Assembly (NCBI GenBank): GCA_037355855.1
Contig: CM074767.1
Location: 496,001 to 560,000, forward strand
Direction: 5' to 3'
From: Pseudo-nitzschia pungens
Lineage: Eukaryota > Bacillariophyta > Bacillariophyceae > Bacillariales > Bacillariaceae
DNA: 64,000 bases
Both the position numbers and the translations under genes were made by a program. Under the pieces are notes generated by a model. That model was given only the letters and a program-made list of their open reading frames with translations, was not told the origin of the DNA and ran no database searches. Shown piece by piece: positions 1 through 11,717 of the stretch (the first letter of the stretch is position 1; the number at the start of each line of letters is the position of its first letter).

Positions 1-1567
1 GTTCGGGAGAATAATACGCAATTACCTACTGATGCTTCTAGGTATTAGTATCGTTATGTATGGATTAGTTGCGTGTGTAACCCCTTACTTGTACGGATTT
101 TGAGGAATAAGGATGTGAATGAAATAGAAGGAATGAGCCATTTGGCATTACGGATGGCTCATTCTGGAGAACTCATATCATTAGTGATAGTAATCTTATC
201 GCACACGTACGGCAGTCGCACAAATGCTCCCGATCTGAAAATGCAAATCGAAATTTACCGATAAGGTTACCACTCTTACATCACCGTACGGTACGAGGTA
301 AACCTTACGAGTAACCTTACGCATAATCTTGTGATTGGGCGATTTGTTCCTTCAACGCTTGAGGGGTCTTTAATTAAAAAAGAATGATCGACGACGTATC
401 CTTTTCTTTATAGTCCTACAAAGGCCTATTGAAACATTTCGTACGTACCATTACGTCGTTACATGGATTGAGAATGATCTGTCGATTGGGTAATTACCGT
501 ACCTTACGCACTGATGGAAGTTTTGGAGAAGTTCCAAACAATCTACCATAACAAAAAGATCTAAAGTGCTTCCACTGCATTAAAAAAAGAAAACATTATT
601 TTATTACTTCGTAATAATATCAAATTGGATCAAACTAAGGTGAGGCATTTCAAACGCCTGTCATCACTTGAATCATCCATTGATCTGGTCCGTTATGTGT
701 TAGTAGTAACACCATTGCATCGAAAATGGGATATCAAGAGAACAATGAGGAGAAACGTTATTCATTTTTGAAACAAAGTGGGGATAAGCCTTACCCTATC
801 CTATTCCAAGATAGAGAACATTGCAGCAAGAGAGCATTAAATACGGAAACGATGGACGCGATTCTCCAAGACATCCTCAAAACGTTCTTCTCGTCGTTGT
901 GTGAGAAAGGATTGACTCCATGCTAATCTTAGATGCCCTAAACTCGCGAGTAAAGGACATCGAAGTCGTGGAGGGGACAGCTGGTAACAATTACGTAGTA
1001 CGTAGTAAGCATTATTTCGTTTTAAGGCATGAAATAACTAACCGCAGTTTTTGTCGAGTGAGGAAAAGACCTAAGATGGATATAAGTTGTCGTTCTCGAA
1101 GAATCCAGAATTCCAAAAAAAAAAAAATTGGAATCACAATTATCTGATTTTTGTTGGCAGGTATAAAAAAATCTCTTTTCCGTAGAAGCGACAACAGTAT
1201 TATTAATAGTATTATTTATCTTTCAATCCCAAAATCTACAATGATGGAAATCAGGTTCATCGTTAAGTCAGTGGATCGAACGTACAAAATCATACGAAGT
1301 AACCTCACTTATCAACAATACTTTTACATTGTTGTCTTTACCGATGAATCTTACGGTTGATAACTTTTTCCGCTAGCATGATCAACTAAGGTTTACCGCT
1401 CGGTACGGAATTCGTATCGGTCCTAATTGGGTTCGTACGGTAAAAATAATCATGTTCCATCTTCAATCAACATTTTCAACATCTCACTTCGATTACGGTT
1501 ACGATTGTTGAATGAATATTACTTTGACTGGTTGTAACTCTAACAACTCCATCGTATCACACTTTGT
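1..1567. other. Intergenic region upstream of the first gene
   Basis: No convincing gene. Only short ORFs without family resemblance are present, and composition is AT-rich. Words of the GTAAGGTTAC/GTAACCTTAC type occur near 264, 297-325 and 1300-1450, together with TACGTA/CGTACG-rich tracts. The right-hand part is the presumed promoter of the gene at 1568. Confidence 0.6.
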
Positions 1568-3421
1568 TTGGTTTTTGTCGTGTCAATTTCGAAAACGATA
1601 CATGGGATGAAAATGTCCGGCCATACCTCCATTCCAGACCCTGCCCTGAGCAACAGCAACAGCCAAAGAATAGAATTCGAAAAGTTCGCAATGGATTTCC
1701 GAAGTGACGATTGCGCCGAAATCTCGGCTGCCATGGCGGAGCAGGGTCTGTTGCGAAAACCCCAGGTGCCCCCGGGCGGATATGTCGACAATCCAACAGA
1801 GGTAAACCAATTGCTGTCCCAGCACTATCTCCTCAAACTGAACCACATGGACGTTCGGAACCTTGCGTCCTTTGAAGAAGAGAAGAAGAGCAATCACGAA
1901 AAAGACGCCCACGCTCAGGTGGACGATCTACTTTCCAAGTCAATGCTGCAGATGTCACTCAAGGACCGGAACGCAATCATCGAAGAAATCCACGGTGTTC
2001 AGAACCTGGCACCGAAAGAATCCCCCGAGATGATCTCGTGTGCCCTCCAAAAACTCTCGTCGGAGCTGTCCATGATCCCGCCACAAGCACGCCGGGCCCT
2101 GAATCGTTCCCTGCACCTGGCACCGAACGGCTACATCCACAGCGCAGAATTCCGGCTGAGGTTTCTGAGGTGCGACTTTTTCGATGCACAGCGGGCCGCG
2201 ATCCGGATGGTGCAGTTCCTGGACTTGCTGGCAGAACTCTTTGGGGACGTTGCCCTGGAACGGCCGATCAGTGCTCAAAGATTTCTCCCGCGACGAGATT
2301 CAGGCCTTTCGAGTCGGACACCAGCAACTGCTGCCCTACCGGGACCGGAGCGGAAGGCGGGTGTTTGCGTGTGTCGGGGGTGTTGGCCTCGAGGTGCCTT
2401 TGCTGACGCGGGTGAGTATTTGTGTTGTGCAACTGCGAAAAACTCACACAACGAACGAAACCGCGGGTTTTGTCATGTGTCCGCTCACACTTTCATTTCG
2501 TTCCATCCTTGCTTCCCGTGACGACCGATGAAATCGAATCAAACGAAACAGGTAAAAATTCTCATTTACATCATCCTTGCGGCATCCGAGGACTTGGAAA
2601 CCCAGAGGAAAGGACTTATCTCGATCATTTGGCCAGGTACAAACATTCCGTCTGGGGACAACACAAGTAATTTGAAATTTGACCGGATCATGTTCATGAA
2701 GCGAGTATACGGGAACCTGCCTTTGCGAATGTGCTCGATCCACTTCTGTTCTCCGAGCTCTCAAATGAGTTCCCCGTTCGTACGAGTCTTTCGGACGCTC
2801 TCGATATTAACGATGCCCCACTATTTGAAACGAATGAAATTCCACTCCGGTGAGTCGGTAGAGCTCCTTTATGCCCTCAAGGCATTCGGGATCCCCGCCG
2901 AGCTCATTCCGCTAACAGACACGGGAAACATCAAGACGACATACCTGAAGCAGTGGATGAAACTCCGGCGCATCATGGATTCGGTCCGAGAAAACAACAG
3001 GAACCAACTGCTGAATTTCATCGAGTGCCCGGGATTGCACGACGTGGTCTTTCGAACCGGGACTTCCATGTACTGCCACCCGGGAAACGTCCGATTCCGG
3101 TGTCTCATGGAACAAAAACACGAGAATCCTGTGTACGCTTCTCAGCAAACACGGAGCGAGTTAGCCTTGCAGATCATCGAGGAAATCGAGGCGGATGGGG
3201 GAAGGTTTCTGAAGTGGGACAACCGGAGTTTGTACTGGACGGAGATCGACCGGATGCAAATTCACAACAAGGTCCTCCTTGCGATTCGAGACTTCAAGTA
3301 CAAGACCAAGATCAAACGAGCCAACCTACAGCAGATGGGCCCAAGCAACAAATCGTTCATGTTTTTGTCACAGGGAGAGCACGGCAGCAGCCAGACCAAT
3401 TTGTGTTTCGGAGAACACTGA
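1568..3421 (+). CDS. Diatom-type protein with DUF6824-like C-terminal domain, one frame break
   Basis: Two exons, 1568-2411 and 2552-3421, joined in phase 0 by a GTGAGT...CAG intron. The N-terminal part has the layout of a large diatom family: a region reading FLRCDFFDAQRAA followed by LLPYRDRSGRR, then an exon-2 segment with ASEDLETQRKG and later FGIPAELIP. The C-terminal third resembles DUF6824: HDVVF, then CHPGNVRFR, then a GGRFLKW block with conserved spacing. Biochemical function is unknown; I infer a DNA- or protein-binding role only from the small basic domain. Reading shifts from the frame of 1568 to the +1 frame at 2270, where one extra A separates ERPI from VLKDFS. The flanking protein is contiguous, so an intron cannot explain it. 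An in-frame ATG near 1610 is an alternative start. With the extra base removed the product is about 570 residues. Confidence 0.75.
2412..2551 (+). other. Spliceosomal intron of the DUF6824-like gene
   Basis: Donor GTGAGT at 2412 and acceptor ACAG ending at 2551. Splicing joins LLTR to VKILIYII in phase 0 and removes the stop codons that otherwise close both frames. Confidence 0.8.
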
Positions 3422-4079
3422 AGAGCGTCATGAAACGAAGACAAATATGGTTTGGAATGTATTTTTTGAATTTGCGGCGAAGCTGCCTCAGACCGATTGC
3501 TCCGGATTATTCATTATGCTAGATAACAATAGAAAAAATTGTACATAGTTTTTTGCTACCTATTAGCGCACGGGTAGCTCTACTAGATCACGACAGGTTT
3601 AAAGACAGTGTATGCTAAGCACGAAAGCTAGATGTTGCGAATTGTGATTGATCGAAGGGCAGCTCAAACAATACAACGAATACGCAAAACCCTTACCACA
3701 CTGCAAATTCTCTGCGTTGATAGCATTCTGATCCATTGCGCTGAGTCAACATATTTCATTGCTCCCGGAGTTTTGGATTGATTCAGCGCATACTACCGGC
3801 ACTGATACCATGAGGGACTTATCAGTACATGAGCTAATTGTTGGTGGTGCCAGAGTCAGAAATAGGATGTAATAATCACAAAAAGCATATTTTCAGACTT
3901 AATGGATGGAGATTTATTTGCTGTGAGTGGCAAACGTCTGCTTCTGGGCCTACAGAAAGAAAAATGATGAGACCAAATGCATGATTTTACCGAAGCTACA
4001 TACATTCGTGTGTATTGATTATTGTGAAACTAATTGCGTTCTGTGAGCGAAATCTACCTTGATTGCAATAAACATCCGG

Positions 4080-4340
4080 AATCTGCTACGCCCAATTCCC
4101 GGGCGCCGTCTCGTCTGGCCAGCAACTACCAGTCTGAAGGTGTCGTGTTGCTAGTTGACCAACCCTCCTAGGAGCTATGGGACCTGCGGTCCTATGTATA
4201 GGTATACTAACTATAATACATTAGGTTTGGCGGGCTAATAAAGCTGGTAGAGAGAAAGTGTGATCGCATATGCGACTGCACATAGCAGGGCTTAAGTCCC
4301 ATGCTAGAAGCAGTTGCAAAGGTGCATCGCAAGGGTGGGA
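4080..4340. other. Hairpin-rich tract of unknown origin
   Basis: The tract is rich in GCTAG/CTAGGAG words and local self-complementary segments, for example GGGACCTGCGGTCC near 4180. It has no ORF. It resembles in style the GCTA-rich tract at 36360-36560, so both may be remnants of mobile DNA. An RNA gene is possible but I recognise none. Confidence 0.25.
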
Positions 4341-4620
4341 ATGGGTGGGAACTTTTTCTCAGACCGCCATTGTCGGTCTATCACGAAGACAGCTTTAAGG
4401 CTCGCTCTTTGCGAAAACAATGAGAATAGTATCCGTACCAAAGACCCTTGCTCAGCAACTCTACCTACTGCTCTACATTCTGCTGTACCTGCTCATTCCT
4501 CACTGTTCAGCTCTGTTCACTACAGCACTGGACAATGGTAGGCTTGGGTCAATGGTACGGATCATACGATCCTACATTGCCTTTCGCACTTGCCTTGCCC
4601 TAAGACTACAAAATTCCTTT

Positions 4621-4681
4621 CAGCTGTCCTCCGGTTCTACATCCCCAACTACTAATTTCTACGGAAACCTGGGGACAGTTG
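4621..4681. repeat. 61-bp element with inverted ends, copy 1
   Basis: The element begins CAGCTGTCCTCCGGTT and ends CCTGGGGACAGTTG. The ends are imperfect inverted repeats. The same length and the same first 16 bases recur at 41566 and 41866. The middle differs, so this copy is diverged. Confidence 0.55.
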
Positions 4682-5301
4682 ATAGGAATTTTGTAGTAAG
4701 GTACTATGAAAGCCGTAGGAAGGAAATTTTTTTTTTTAATCATGATCTTCAATGTATTCTTTTGTGTTCCAAAAGTGGACTGATTCTCCGGTTTTTATCG
4801 GATTTTGCACAACCTTCTGGAACAATGTAGGAAGAACCAATGCTCCATCTGCCTTCAGATCAATCGGAAGATGCATGTAGGCAATGATCGTGTCAGTCAG
4901 AAAAGAGATAAAGGCTAATACTGAATTTTTAGTCGCATTATTTTTCTTATGCCCACGTGCCTGAAGTGTTTAGGGTGACACAGAATAAAAGGTGACATCG
5001 AGAGATTGGTTTGTGTCGAAATTCTCGAATTCTTTTATTCTTTTGTGATCCAGAGCCTATCGTTGACACGAGGTGTTAGATACTTGTACTTGCGCAGCAT
5101 AGAGAAGGAAGCCAGATCTTCCGGGATTCGCAGCTGCAACCAATTTTCTACCATACGGATATCGACAAGGATGTTTAATACTCGTCGATGTGCATAAAGA
5201 AATTATAACAAAAGAACTCGGCTCAAACCGTGCCAGTCTCCGCAAGACAAGTAGCGAATTCTCCTATCCGTACTGTAATCTGCATCAACGATCTTTCCAA
5301 C

Positions 5302-7569
5302 ATGGGTCTCAAGGGAAAGTTGATCGGCGATGGTGATCGCTATCGCTATGGTCCGATGTGCATGCCTACCCTCCCCTGGAGAAAGGACAATCCCAAGCTG
5401 AATTTTTATGGCCTAGGTGAGTGAGCGAAGCGACACGAAACGAAGCAAAGAACGACAACGAATGGGTGTATGTGCATCGACGATTCTTGTCGTCCTTGCT
5501 TTCCTGGATGTGTGATTGGATTCTTGTCTCTGACGCGCAACAATTTTTCTCCTCTCTCTTCCTCCCAAACGTCACACGCAACGAAATCAAATTAAATCAA
5601 ATAAAATATTCGATCCAGATGAGGAATTGCCTTTGTTGATGTCCATCTTTATGGGTCTTCAGCACTGTCTCGCCATGGTCGGAGGATTGATTACCCCTCC
5701 ATTGGTCGTCTTCAAGTTTACTGTCTGTGGCTTTGCCGAAGGATTTTGTCCCGAACTTGTCGGGGTGAGTCACGACGGGCGTGTCAATGGTTTGGGTTCG
5801 CATTCCATTGTTGCGTGTCTGTATAGTTTTTTGTTGTTGGGAGTGATCTCACATTTGTCGTCATTTTTTCTATTTGGATGATTCGTTTTTCTTCCATCAA
5901 TCGTTTACCCGTGCAGTATGCCGTCAGCGCAGCCCTGATCACCTCGGGCATTTGCACCATTCTCAACGTTGCCAAGCTCGCAATTCCCTTTTCCGAAAAA
6001 ATTTTTGGGCGGGCTCTCTACCTTGGTTCGGGTGTCCTGAGTGTCATGGGAACCTCCTTCACCTTTCTGCCCATCTACGAGATTGCTATTGCCCAGATGA
6101 AGCGGGACGGAATCGACGGCCGGGAAGCTTATGGAAAGATGCTCGGAACCAACATGGTGTGCTGCCTCCTCGAGCTGGGATTGTCGGTGCTGCCTGCCAA
6201 GCGTCTCCAGAAGATCTTCCCACCACTCGTGACCTCCATCACTGTCATTCTCATCGGGGTTGCCCTCACCGGAACCGGAATGAAGTACTGGGGAGGTGGC
6301 GTGGTTTGCGCTGAGATGGGCTGGAAGTCCCACTCCCAGATCACATCACAGGAAGACCTGAGCTTTGGACCCCCCTTCCCGACTTGTGCCATCGGTGAGA
6401 CCTCCGAATTGTACGGAGCTCCCCAGTACATCGGACTCGGATTCTCGGTTATGGTCTTTTTGATCTTCATCGAGTTGTTTGGAAGCGTCTTCATGAAGAA
6501 CATCAACATCATTCTGGCCCTTTTGTTCGGATACATGATTGCGGGACTCACGGACCTGGACGGGAAAAATTACGTCAACACGGCTAATATCAAGGATGCC
6601 GATCCTATCACCTTTTTGTGGGTAGAGACCTTCCCCTTTGGCTTTTACGCTCCGGCTGTGCTTCCTATGTTGATTGCTTATTTCATTACCACTGTGGAGA
6701 CCGTCGGTGACATCAATGGTAGGTTTTGTCGATTTCTTTTTTTGCATCGGTCTTTTTACACACACGTTGTACTTTGAGACTGACCACGACGTTCACGTCC
6801 ACGTCAACGCCCTTTCAATTGTGTTTTCTGGTCTTTGTTCGCGTTTTCCACAGCCGTTTTTGAGGGATCCGAATTGAAAACTGGAACCGACGAATACAAC
6901 GAGTCCATTCAGGGCGGTCTCTTCGCCGACGGTATCAACTCGTTCTTGGCCAGTTTGTTTACCTCCATGCCCAACACCACCTTTTCCCAGAACAACGGAG
7001 TTATTGCTCTTACCAAGTGCGCTTCCAGACGCGCCGGATATGCCTGTGGCGCCTGGCTGATCTTTTTAGGTGTCTTTGGCAAGGTTGCCGGTACCATCAC
7101 CACAATTCCCGACTGCGTTTTGGGTGGGATGACTATCTTCTTGTTTTCCAACGTTTTGGCCAGTGGAATCAATCTCACCAAGCTGGTAGACCTCGAGAGC
7201 CGCCGTAATCGATTCGTCATGGCCTTTAGTCTTGCTCTGGGTGTGGGTGTGACCGTTTGGCCGTACGCCTTTTTGGACCGCCGCGGATCGCCCTACACGG
7301 CCGCCTTCTGGCCCTGCGCCGACTGCTCCGATGCCATGAAGGGACTCCGCAACGGGGTCAGCATCTTTTTGTCCACAGGGTACTGTATCGGTTCGGCGTC
7401 CGCCATGATGCTCAACGCGATCCTGCCCAACGATGCGGGTTTCGAGTACGGAGAGGCGGCAACCAAGGAAGAGTCCGCCCCCAAGGAGGAGATCGAGGAG
7501 GACAAGGCCGAACCAGACGACAAGAAGGAAGAACCCGACGAAGAGAAGGCTGTGGAGGAAGCACTCTAG
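5302..7569 (+). CDS. NCS2-family purine permease, UapA-like
   Basis: Plasma-membrane nucleobase:cation symporter, most like the fungal xanthine/uric acid transporter UapA. Four exons: 5302-5416, 5619-5764, 5917-6718 and 6854-7569, all with GT-AG borders and matching phases, giving 592 residues. Family marks are GLQH in the first membrane segment, IGSGVLSVMG-type sequence (here LGSGVLSVMG), KIFPPLVT, GTGMKYWGGG, and the substrate-site signature QNNGVIALTK. UapA has R at the last position of that signature, and K is also allowed in the family pattern. The C-terminus is a lysine/glutamate-rich tail of about 40 residues. The start at 5302 (MGLKGKL) fits the family; an in-frame ATG at 5230 would add 24 residues. 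Substrate is inferred as xanthine, urate or a related purine, not proven. The gene runs 3'-to-3' toward the CbiZ-CbiB gene. Confidence 0.92.
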
Positions 7570-7936
7570 TTACTAGAGTCAGTCCGAATTTTATGTTGAT
7601 TTTTCAATGTTTCATAGTACAAAAATGATTGTATTTATTTCTGACGTTGTTTGAACCACTCGAAAGACCTGGGTCAAACTTGGTGGCCCAGGCTTGAAAC
7701 ATTTCGATTTTTTTGTTGAAACGTGCCAATGAATTAATCAATCAATCTACAATATATCCATAAAGGACGAGGAAAGGTTTTTGGGAGCAGATAATCATAT
7801 CCAAGCTGTCTAATCTATTTTAATCATTTTTTTTTCCAATTTCAATGTTGTGCTCTGTTTGTTCAGTTCAGATTTTTAGATTTTGCGACGTCTCCTGGTG
7901 GAATTGTGGCGAAAATCTAGTCTCCACAACCAGCTG
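7570..7936. other. Convergent 3'-3' spacer
   Basis: AT-rich spacer between two converging genes. No ORF and no GTAAGGTTAC-type word. It presumably holds both polyadenylation regions. Confidence 0.6.
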
Positions 7937-10907
7937 TTACCGAGACCCATTCGAAATCCATTCCTTCAGGCAACACGCCACGAGTGCCACCAGCAAGGAC
8001 AGGCCACCCGCGAGCTCCGCGACGCGGTGACCGGCTCGAATGTCGCGGGGAGTCGGATCCCTGACGCCAGGGATCGTGTTCCCTAGCGCGTACGAGTACT
8101 CCCCCTTCTTTTCCAGCCGGACCCCGAGAATACCCGCCATGGCCGCCATTGGCCATCCCGCGTTGGGGGAGGAGCACTGGGTGCGGTCCTTCCGGGCCGT
8201 TGCGAGTCCCCTCGCCGCCGAAGCGCTCCCGAGCGCGATCCACGCCGCAAGCACCAGCGCGAGGGCGGTCAACCGGGCCGGGATCAGATTGATCAAGTCG
8301 TCGAATCGGGCCGAGGCCTTTCCGAACCATTCGTACCGTCCCCCTCGGTAACCGATCCGAGAATCGAGCGTGTTTGCGACCCGGTAGCCGAGTGCCCCGA
8401 CGGGTCCCAGAAGAATGTACCAAAACCAGGGAGCCAGCGTGCCGTCGGAGAGATTTTCCTTACCGCCACAGAGAACATAATGTTATCACAAAACAACGGA
8501 ACGAACCAGAGCGATTTGGAACCGAAAACAAACATGCAAATGAAATGATGAGAATCCAAGGTTCCTGTTTCGTTTCGTTTCGTTTCGTTTCGTTTCGCAC
8601 CAAAAATCGAAGAGAAAATGAAGAAAGATTCCAATTGCCCTGCTGGCATTAATTCAGACGTATTGCACCGCACCGCACCGCAACACCCCGCATTTGTTAT
8701 CGACCGAGATCGCGACTCACCGAAAGACTCTCGAGCGTCCCCCCCGCCAGATCCTCCGATCCCAGGTGGGTCGGATCCCGGCTGCAGAGCCAAACCAGCT
8801 GGGACCGTGCCTCGTCGAGCTGGGATCGTTCCAGAAACCGCGCCATTTGCAGCGCAATGGTGCACAGGAGTTGCAGGGAAAATGTCGTCTTGACCAAAAT
8901 CACCTCCAGGAGCCACGCGCCGAAGGCTGCTGCCGACGGGAGAAGGAATACGAATATCCACTGCTGCGATGCCCCGGCGGCCAAGGCAGCAGCAGCAGTA
9001 GCGGATGCCATCTCAACCTCCGCTTCCATCCACTCGGCCGAGTTCAGAAAGCACTGGGCTCCAAAACCAAAGAGGGCAAGGGTTCCGACGAGAAAAAAGA
9101 TTCCTCCAACCCCACCGAGGACCGGGTCCCGAAAGACCCGTTCCGGAATCCAATTGTTGCTAGCCATGCTGATGACGGTACCCGCCAGCACCACGGGGTG
9201 CACCGACAGTGGAGGCTCCGGAAGGCATCTGTTCATCACGTAACATCACATGTGATCAAATCAGATAAAAATACAAGTCGTATTGGTATCGGAACAAAAT
9301 CCGATTGCAAATGCGCAAAATCATTGGAAAAGAAATGGAACGAGAGGAACAGCGACAAGGCAATACGAAAGCCGGACGAAGCCGAGATTGACCGTGTGAG
9401 GGGGAGTCCTTTCTATTTACGAGAGACCTCCGTTAAATCCCTGTGAGATCTATTCCATTCCGTTCCGTTCCACACCCCACCGCCTCTAAAATTACGACAC
9501 GCCACTCCACTCCACTCCACGCCGCATCCCATATCCCATCCCATCCCACACGATTTCGGAGCACTCACCGATCCCACACAAATGCCGCCAGCAACACCGT
9601 CGCCGACCGCGGGAGTGCAAGCCATTGCCCCGCGCCGCAATAGGCCACCAGGACGACGCCCCCCCACCCCAGCAGCACCACCGAACGCGGCGACGCCGGC
9701 ATCGGATCCATCGGACGCGGGGGGACGCACGGCCGGGCCCCCTTGCGCACCAGGTGCCACAGCGAGCGCGTTGCCCTCGAGAGGTGGTAGCGGGCGACCG
9801 TCCCGTGCCGGTGCTCCAGGTTGCGACCAATGGCTGCTCGGGTCGCCTCGCGGACGGCCTGGCCGATGAGCTCCGCCAGGAGGCAGTGCTTTCCGGCGTA
9901 TTTCAGGACCGGCGGTTTCTTGGAGGTTGCCTTTGCGCCAGATGTAGATTTTGTTGCAACGACAATTGCGGTTGTGGTGTTGCCGATTCTTTCCTTCTCG
10001 CGGTCCTTTTCCTTGTCGTTTTCGCTCCGGGCACGCTTGTACGACTTGGACGGAGCCAGCAGCACCAGGCAGTCCGTCCCGGTCCCCTGCGCCAGCTCGC
10101 TTGCGTTCTTGGCGCACGGGAGTTGGAATTCCGCGCAGGCGCCGCACTTGGCCTCCACGGCGATGGCGTAGGCCTCGATCAGGGCCGTCTCCGACAGCGG
10201 GGCACCCTGGACGATCAGAATGGTGTTGATGGTCCCCGGCGGTGGCGCGGTGGAAGTTGAGGTTGTGGTCGTGGTTATAGCCGTGGTCGTGGTTGCGGTT
10301 GCAGCCGGCAGCATCCCGAAAAAGTCGGCGTCGGCCCCCGCCGCGCGTGCGTTGGAAATCCCGGCCGTGACGATGGCGTCGACGAAGATGCCCCCCGCCG
10401 ACCGGCTTGCCGTCCGGAGGGAGCGCATGGACGCCGCCGTGAGGAGACCGACGGTGGAGGATTCGTCGAGGCAAGGGGCGGGGCCGGGGGAGGCGCCGGA
10501 GCCGGAGCCACTGTCACTCCCACTGTTGCTGTTGCTGCCACCATCACCATCACCATCACCATCACCGCCATTGTTCGCCGGCGCTTTTTTTTCTCTGGCA
10601 ATGGCGGTCCGGAGCAGGTCTCTCGGCTCGGGGTTCCTTCCGTCGTAGGTGTGCGGGACCTTGTAGTTGAGAACGGCGACCTTTGTGTTCGACCGAAAGG
10701 AGCGCATCCCGCCCTTCCAGATGGCCGACGAAATGGCGTTCCAGCCGTCGGTGGGCGTGCCGGTGGCGTCCGAGGCGTCCATGCGAGCTATTCCGTCGGG
10801 GAGCTCGATCCTGGCCCGGTGCTCGTCAACGGTGACCAGGGCTCCGCTCGGGAGGGAGATGATGTTCTGTGCATTGTCGTCGTCGTCGTCGTCGATGTTG
10901 TTGTTGT

Positions 10908-10939
<32 letters not shown>

Positions 10940-10959
10940 TCGGTTCCGGAAGTGCTCAT
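7937..10959 (-). CDS. Fusion of adenosylcobinamide amidohydrolase (CbiZ) and cobinamide-phosphate synthase (CbiB/CobD)
   Basis: Three exons on the minus strand: 10959-9569, 9228-8721 and 8458-7937, joined in phases 2 and 0, giving 806 residues. Residues about 35-370 are CbiZ: GLLTAAS near 170, VTAGISNARAAG near 196, PGTINTILIV near 239, EAKCGAC near 268, GTGTDCLVL near 292 and YAGKHCLLAELIGQAV near 353. Residues about 425-806 are CbiB, a multi-span membrane enzyme: PEPPLSVHPVVLAG, VKTTFSLQLL, CSRDPTHLG, ESLSENLSDG, YRVANTLDS, FDDLINLIPARLTAL and SPNAGWPMAAMAG. Exon 1 reads without a stop from CbiZ into the first CbiB membrane segment, so the fusion does not depend on a splice call. In bacteria and archaea CbiZ hydrolyses adenosylcobinamide to adenosylcobyric acid, and CbiB attaches aminopropanol (phosphate) to that acid. 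I infer a corrinoid salvage or remodelling role. The Asn/Asp-rich start shows no targeting peptide. Introns indicate a domesticated nuclear gene, possibly of prokaryotic origin. Confidence 0.92.
8459..8720 (-). other. Intron 2 of the CbiZ-CbiB gene
   Basis: Donor GTGAGT and acceptor TAAG on the minus strand. Splicing joins ESLS to ENLSDG in phase 0 and restores the expected CbiB motif. The intron contains a (GTTTC)n microsatellite at about 8567-8597 and a (CCGCA)n tract near 8666. Confidence 0.85.
9229..9568 (-). other. Intron 1 of the CbiZ-CbiB gene
   Basis: Donor GTGAGT and acceptor ACAG on the minus strand, phase 2. Splicing joins FVWDR to CLPEPP inside the first conserved CbiB segment. 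It contains (CCACT)n and (CCCAT)n pentanucleotide tracts near 9502-9549. Confidence 0.85.
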
Positions 10960-11339
10960 GATGGCCGTGGAAAGCTTTCGGTCGGTCGGTCGGTCGGTTC
11001 TTCCTCGCTCTCGCACTCTCAGTTCGGGACGATTGTTGATTGCGCAAATGGCAAAGGACTCGGAGCGGAATCGTTTGCGATATGATCCGGTACGGTAGAA
11101 TTACAGTATTGACCGGATCGTAGCACTATCAATGCTTTTGTCGGTGGACGACTTTCTGTCACCAAAGGTTTTGTGGATGAATGTATGTTGTACGGCAGAG
11201 TGCGGGACGATATGTGGTTTTGTGTGATGTGATGTGATATATGATAGGATGCGACGATTCTTATTACTTGATTGATTAGAAGTATTTTTCCGTTATCGGT
11301 CTGTCATGGGTAATGATTTTAGTTCGATGCACGTTCTTC

Positions 11340-11620
11340 GGGATGGGTAAGGTTACGGTGATGGTTACGAGTAATCTTACAAGTAACTCACCCGGGAAGG
11401 TTAACCTTACGGTAATTATGAGAACCAAAAGATGATTCTTTTCGACAAAGCGAAAAAAGATTTTTCATGATTTTGATTTTTTTTCATACCGGTACCTTGA
11501 TTCATTAACTTTAACCTTAAGTGTATGAGTAAACTTACAACTTACGTAGAGGTACGGGTAAGTTAAGGTTAAGGTTACTATTACGAAGTAAGTTAACCTT
11601 CGTATTACGAGTAAGCTTAA
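11340..11620. repeat. Cluster of TAAGGTTAC-type words
   Basis: Repeated variants of TAAGGTTAC, GTAACTTAC and TTACGAAGTAA on both strands, about 380-660 bases upstream of the CbiZ-CbiB start codon. Similar clusters lie upstream of most genes in the window. Confidence 0.6.
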
Positions 11621-11717
11621 GTTACTAACAACAATAATAAAGACAAGTTGCTCTGTAACAAATAGACCACTTTAAACTTTAAACTACTAACAACATCAAC
11701 TACAAGCGTCCTTCTTG

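Larger units (their letters stand above)
3422..5301. other. Intergenic region with repeat debris
   Basis: No gene seen. The 136-codon ORF at 4420-4830 starts with a hydrophobic stretch but runs through a copy of an interspersed 61-bp element and has no recognisable family. The part at about 4080-4340 is compositionally different and hairpin-rich. The last 250 bases should contain the promoter of the permease at 5302. Confidence 0.5.

Noticed and set aside
2261..2280. Programmed +1 frameshift in the DUF6824-like gene
   Set aside because: There is no slippery codon followed by a stop or structure; a plain one-base insertion is simpler.
4420..4830. 136-codon ORF with signal-peptide-like start
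   Set aside because: It crosses a copy of the 61-bp element, has no family resemblance and lies in repeat debris.
9413..10474. Overlapping ORFs on both strands across the CbiZ exon
   Set aside because: Only the frame ending at 9565 carries CbiZ and CbiB motifs.
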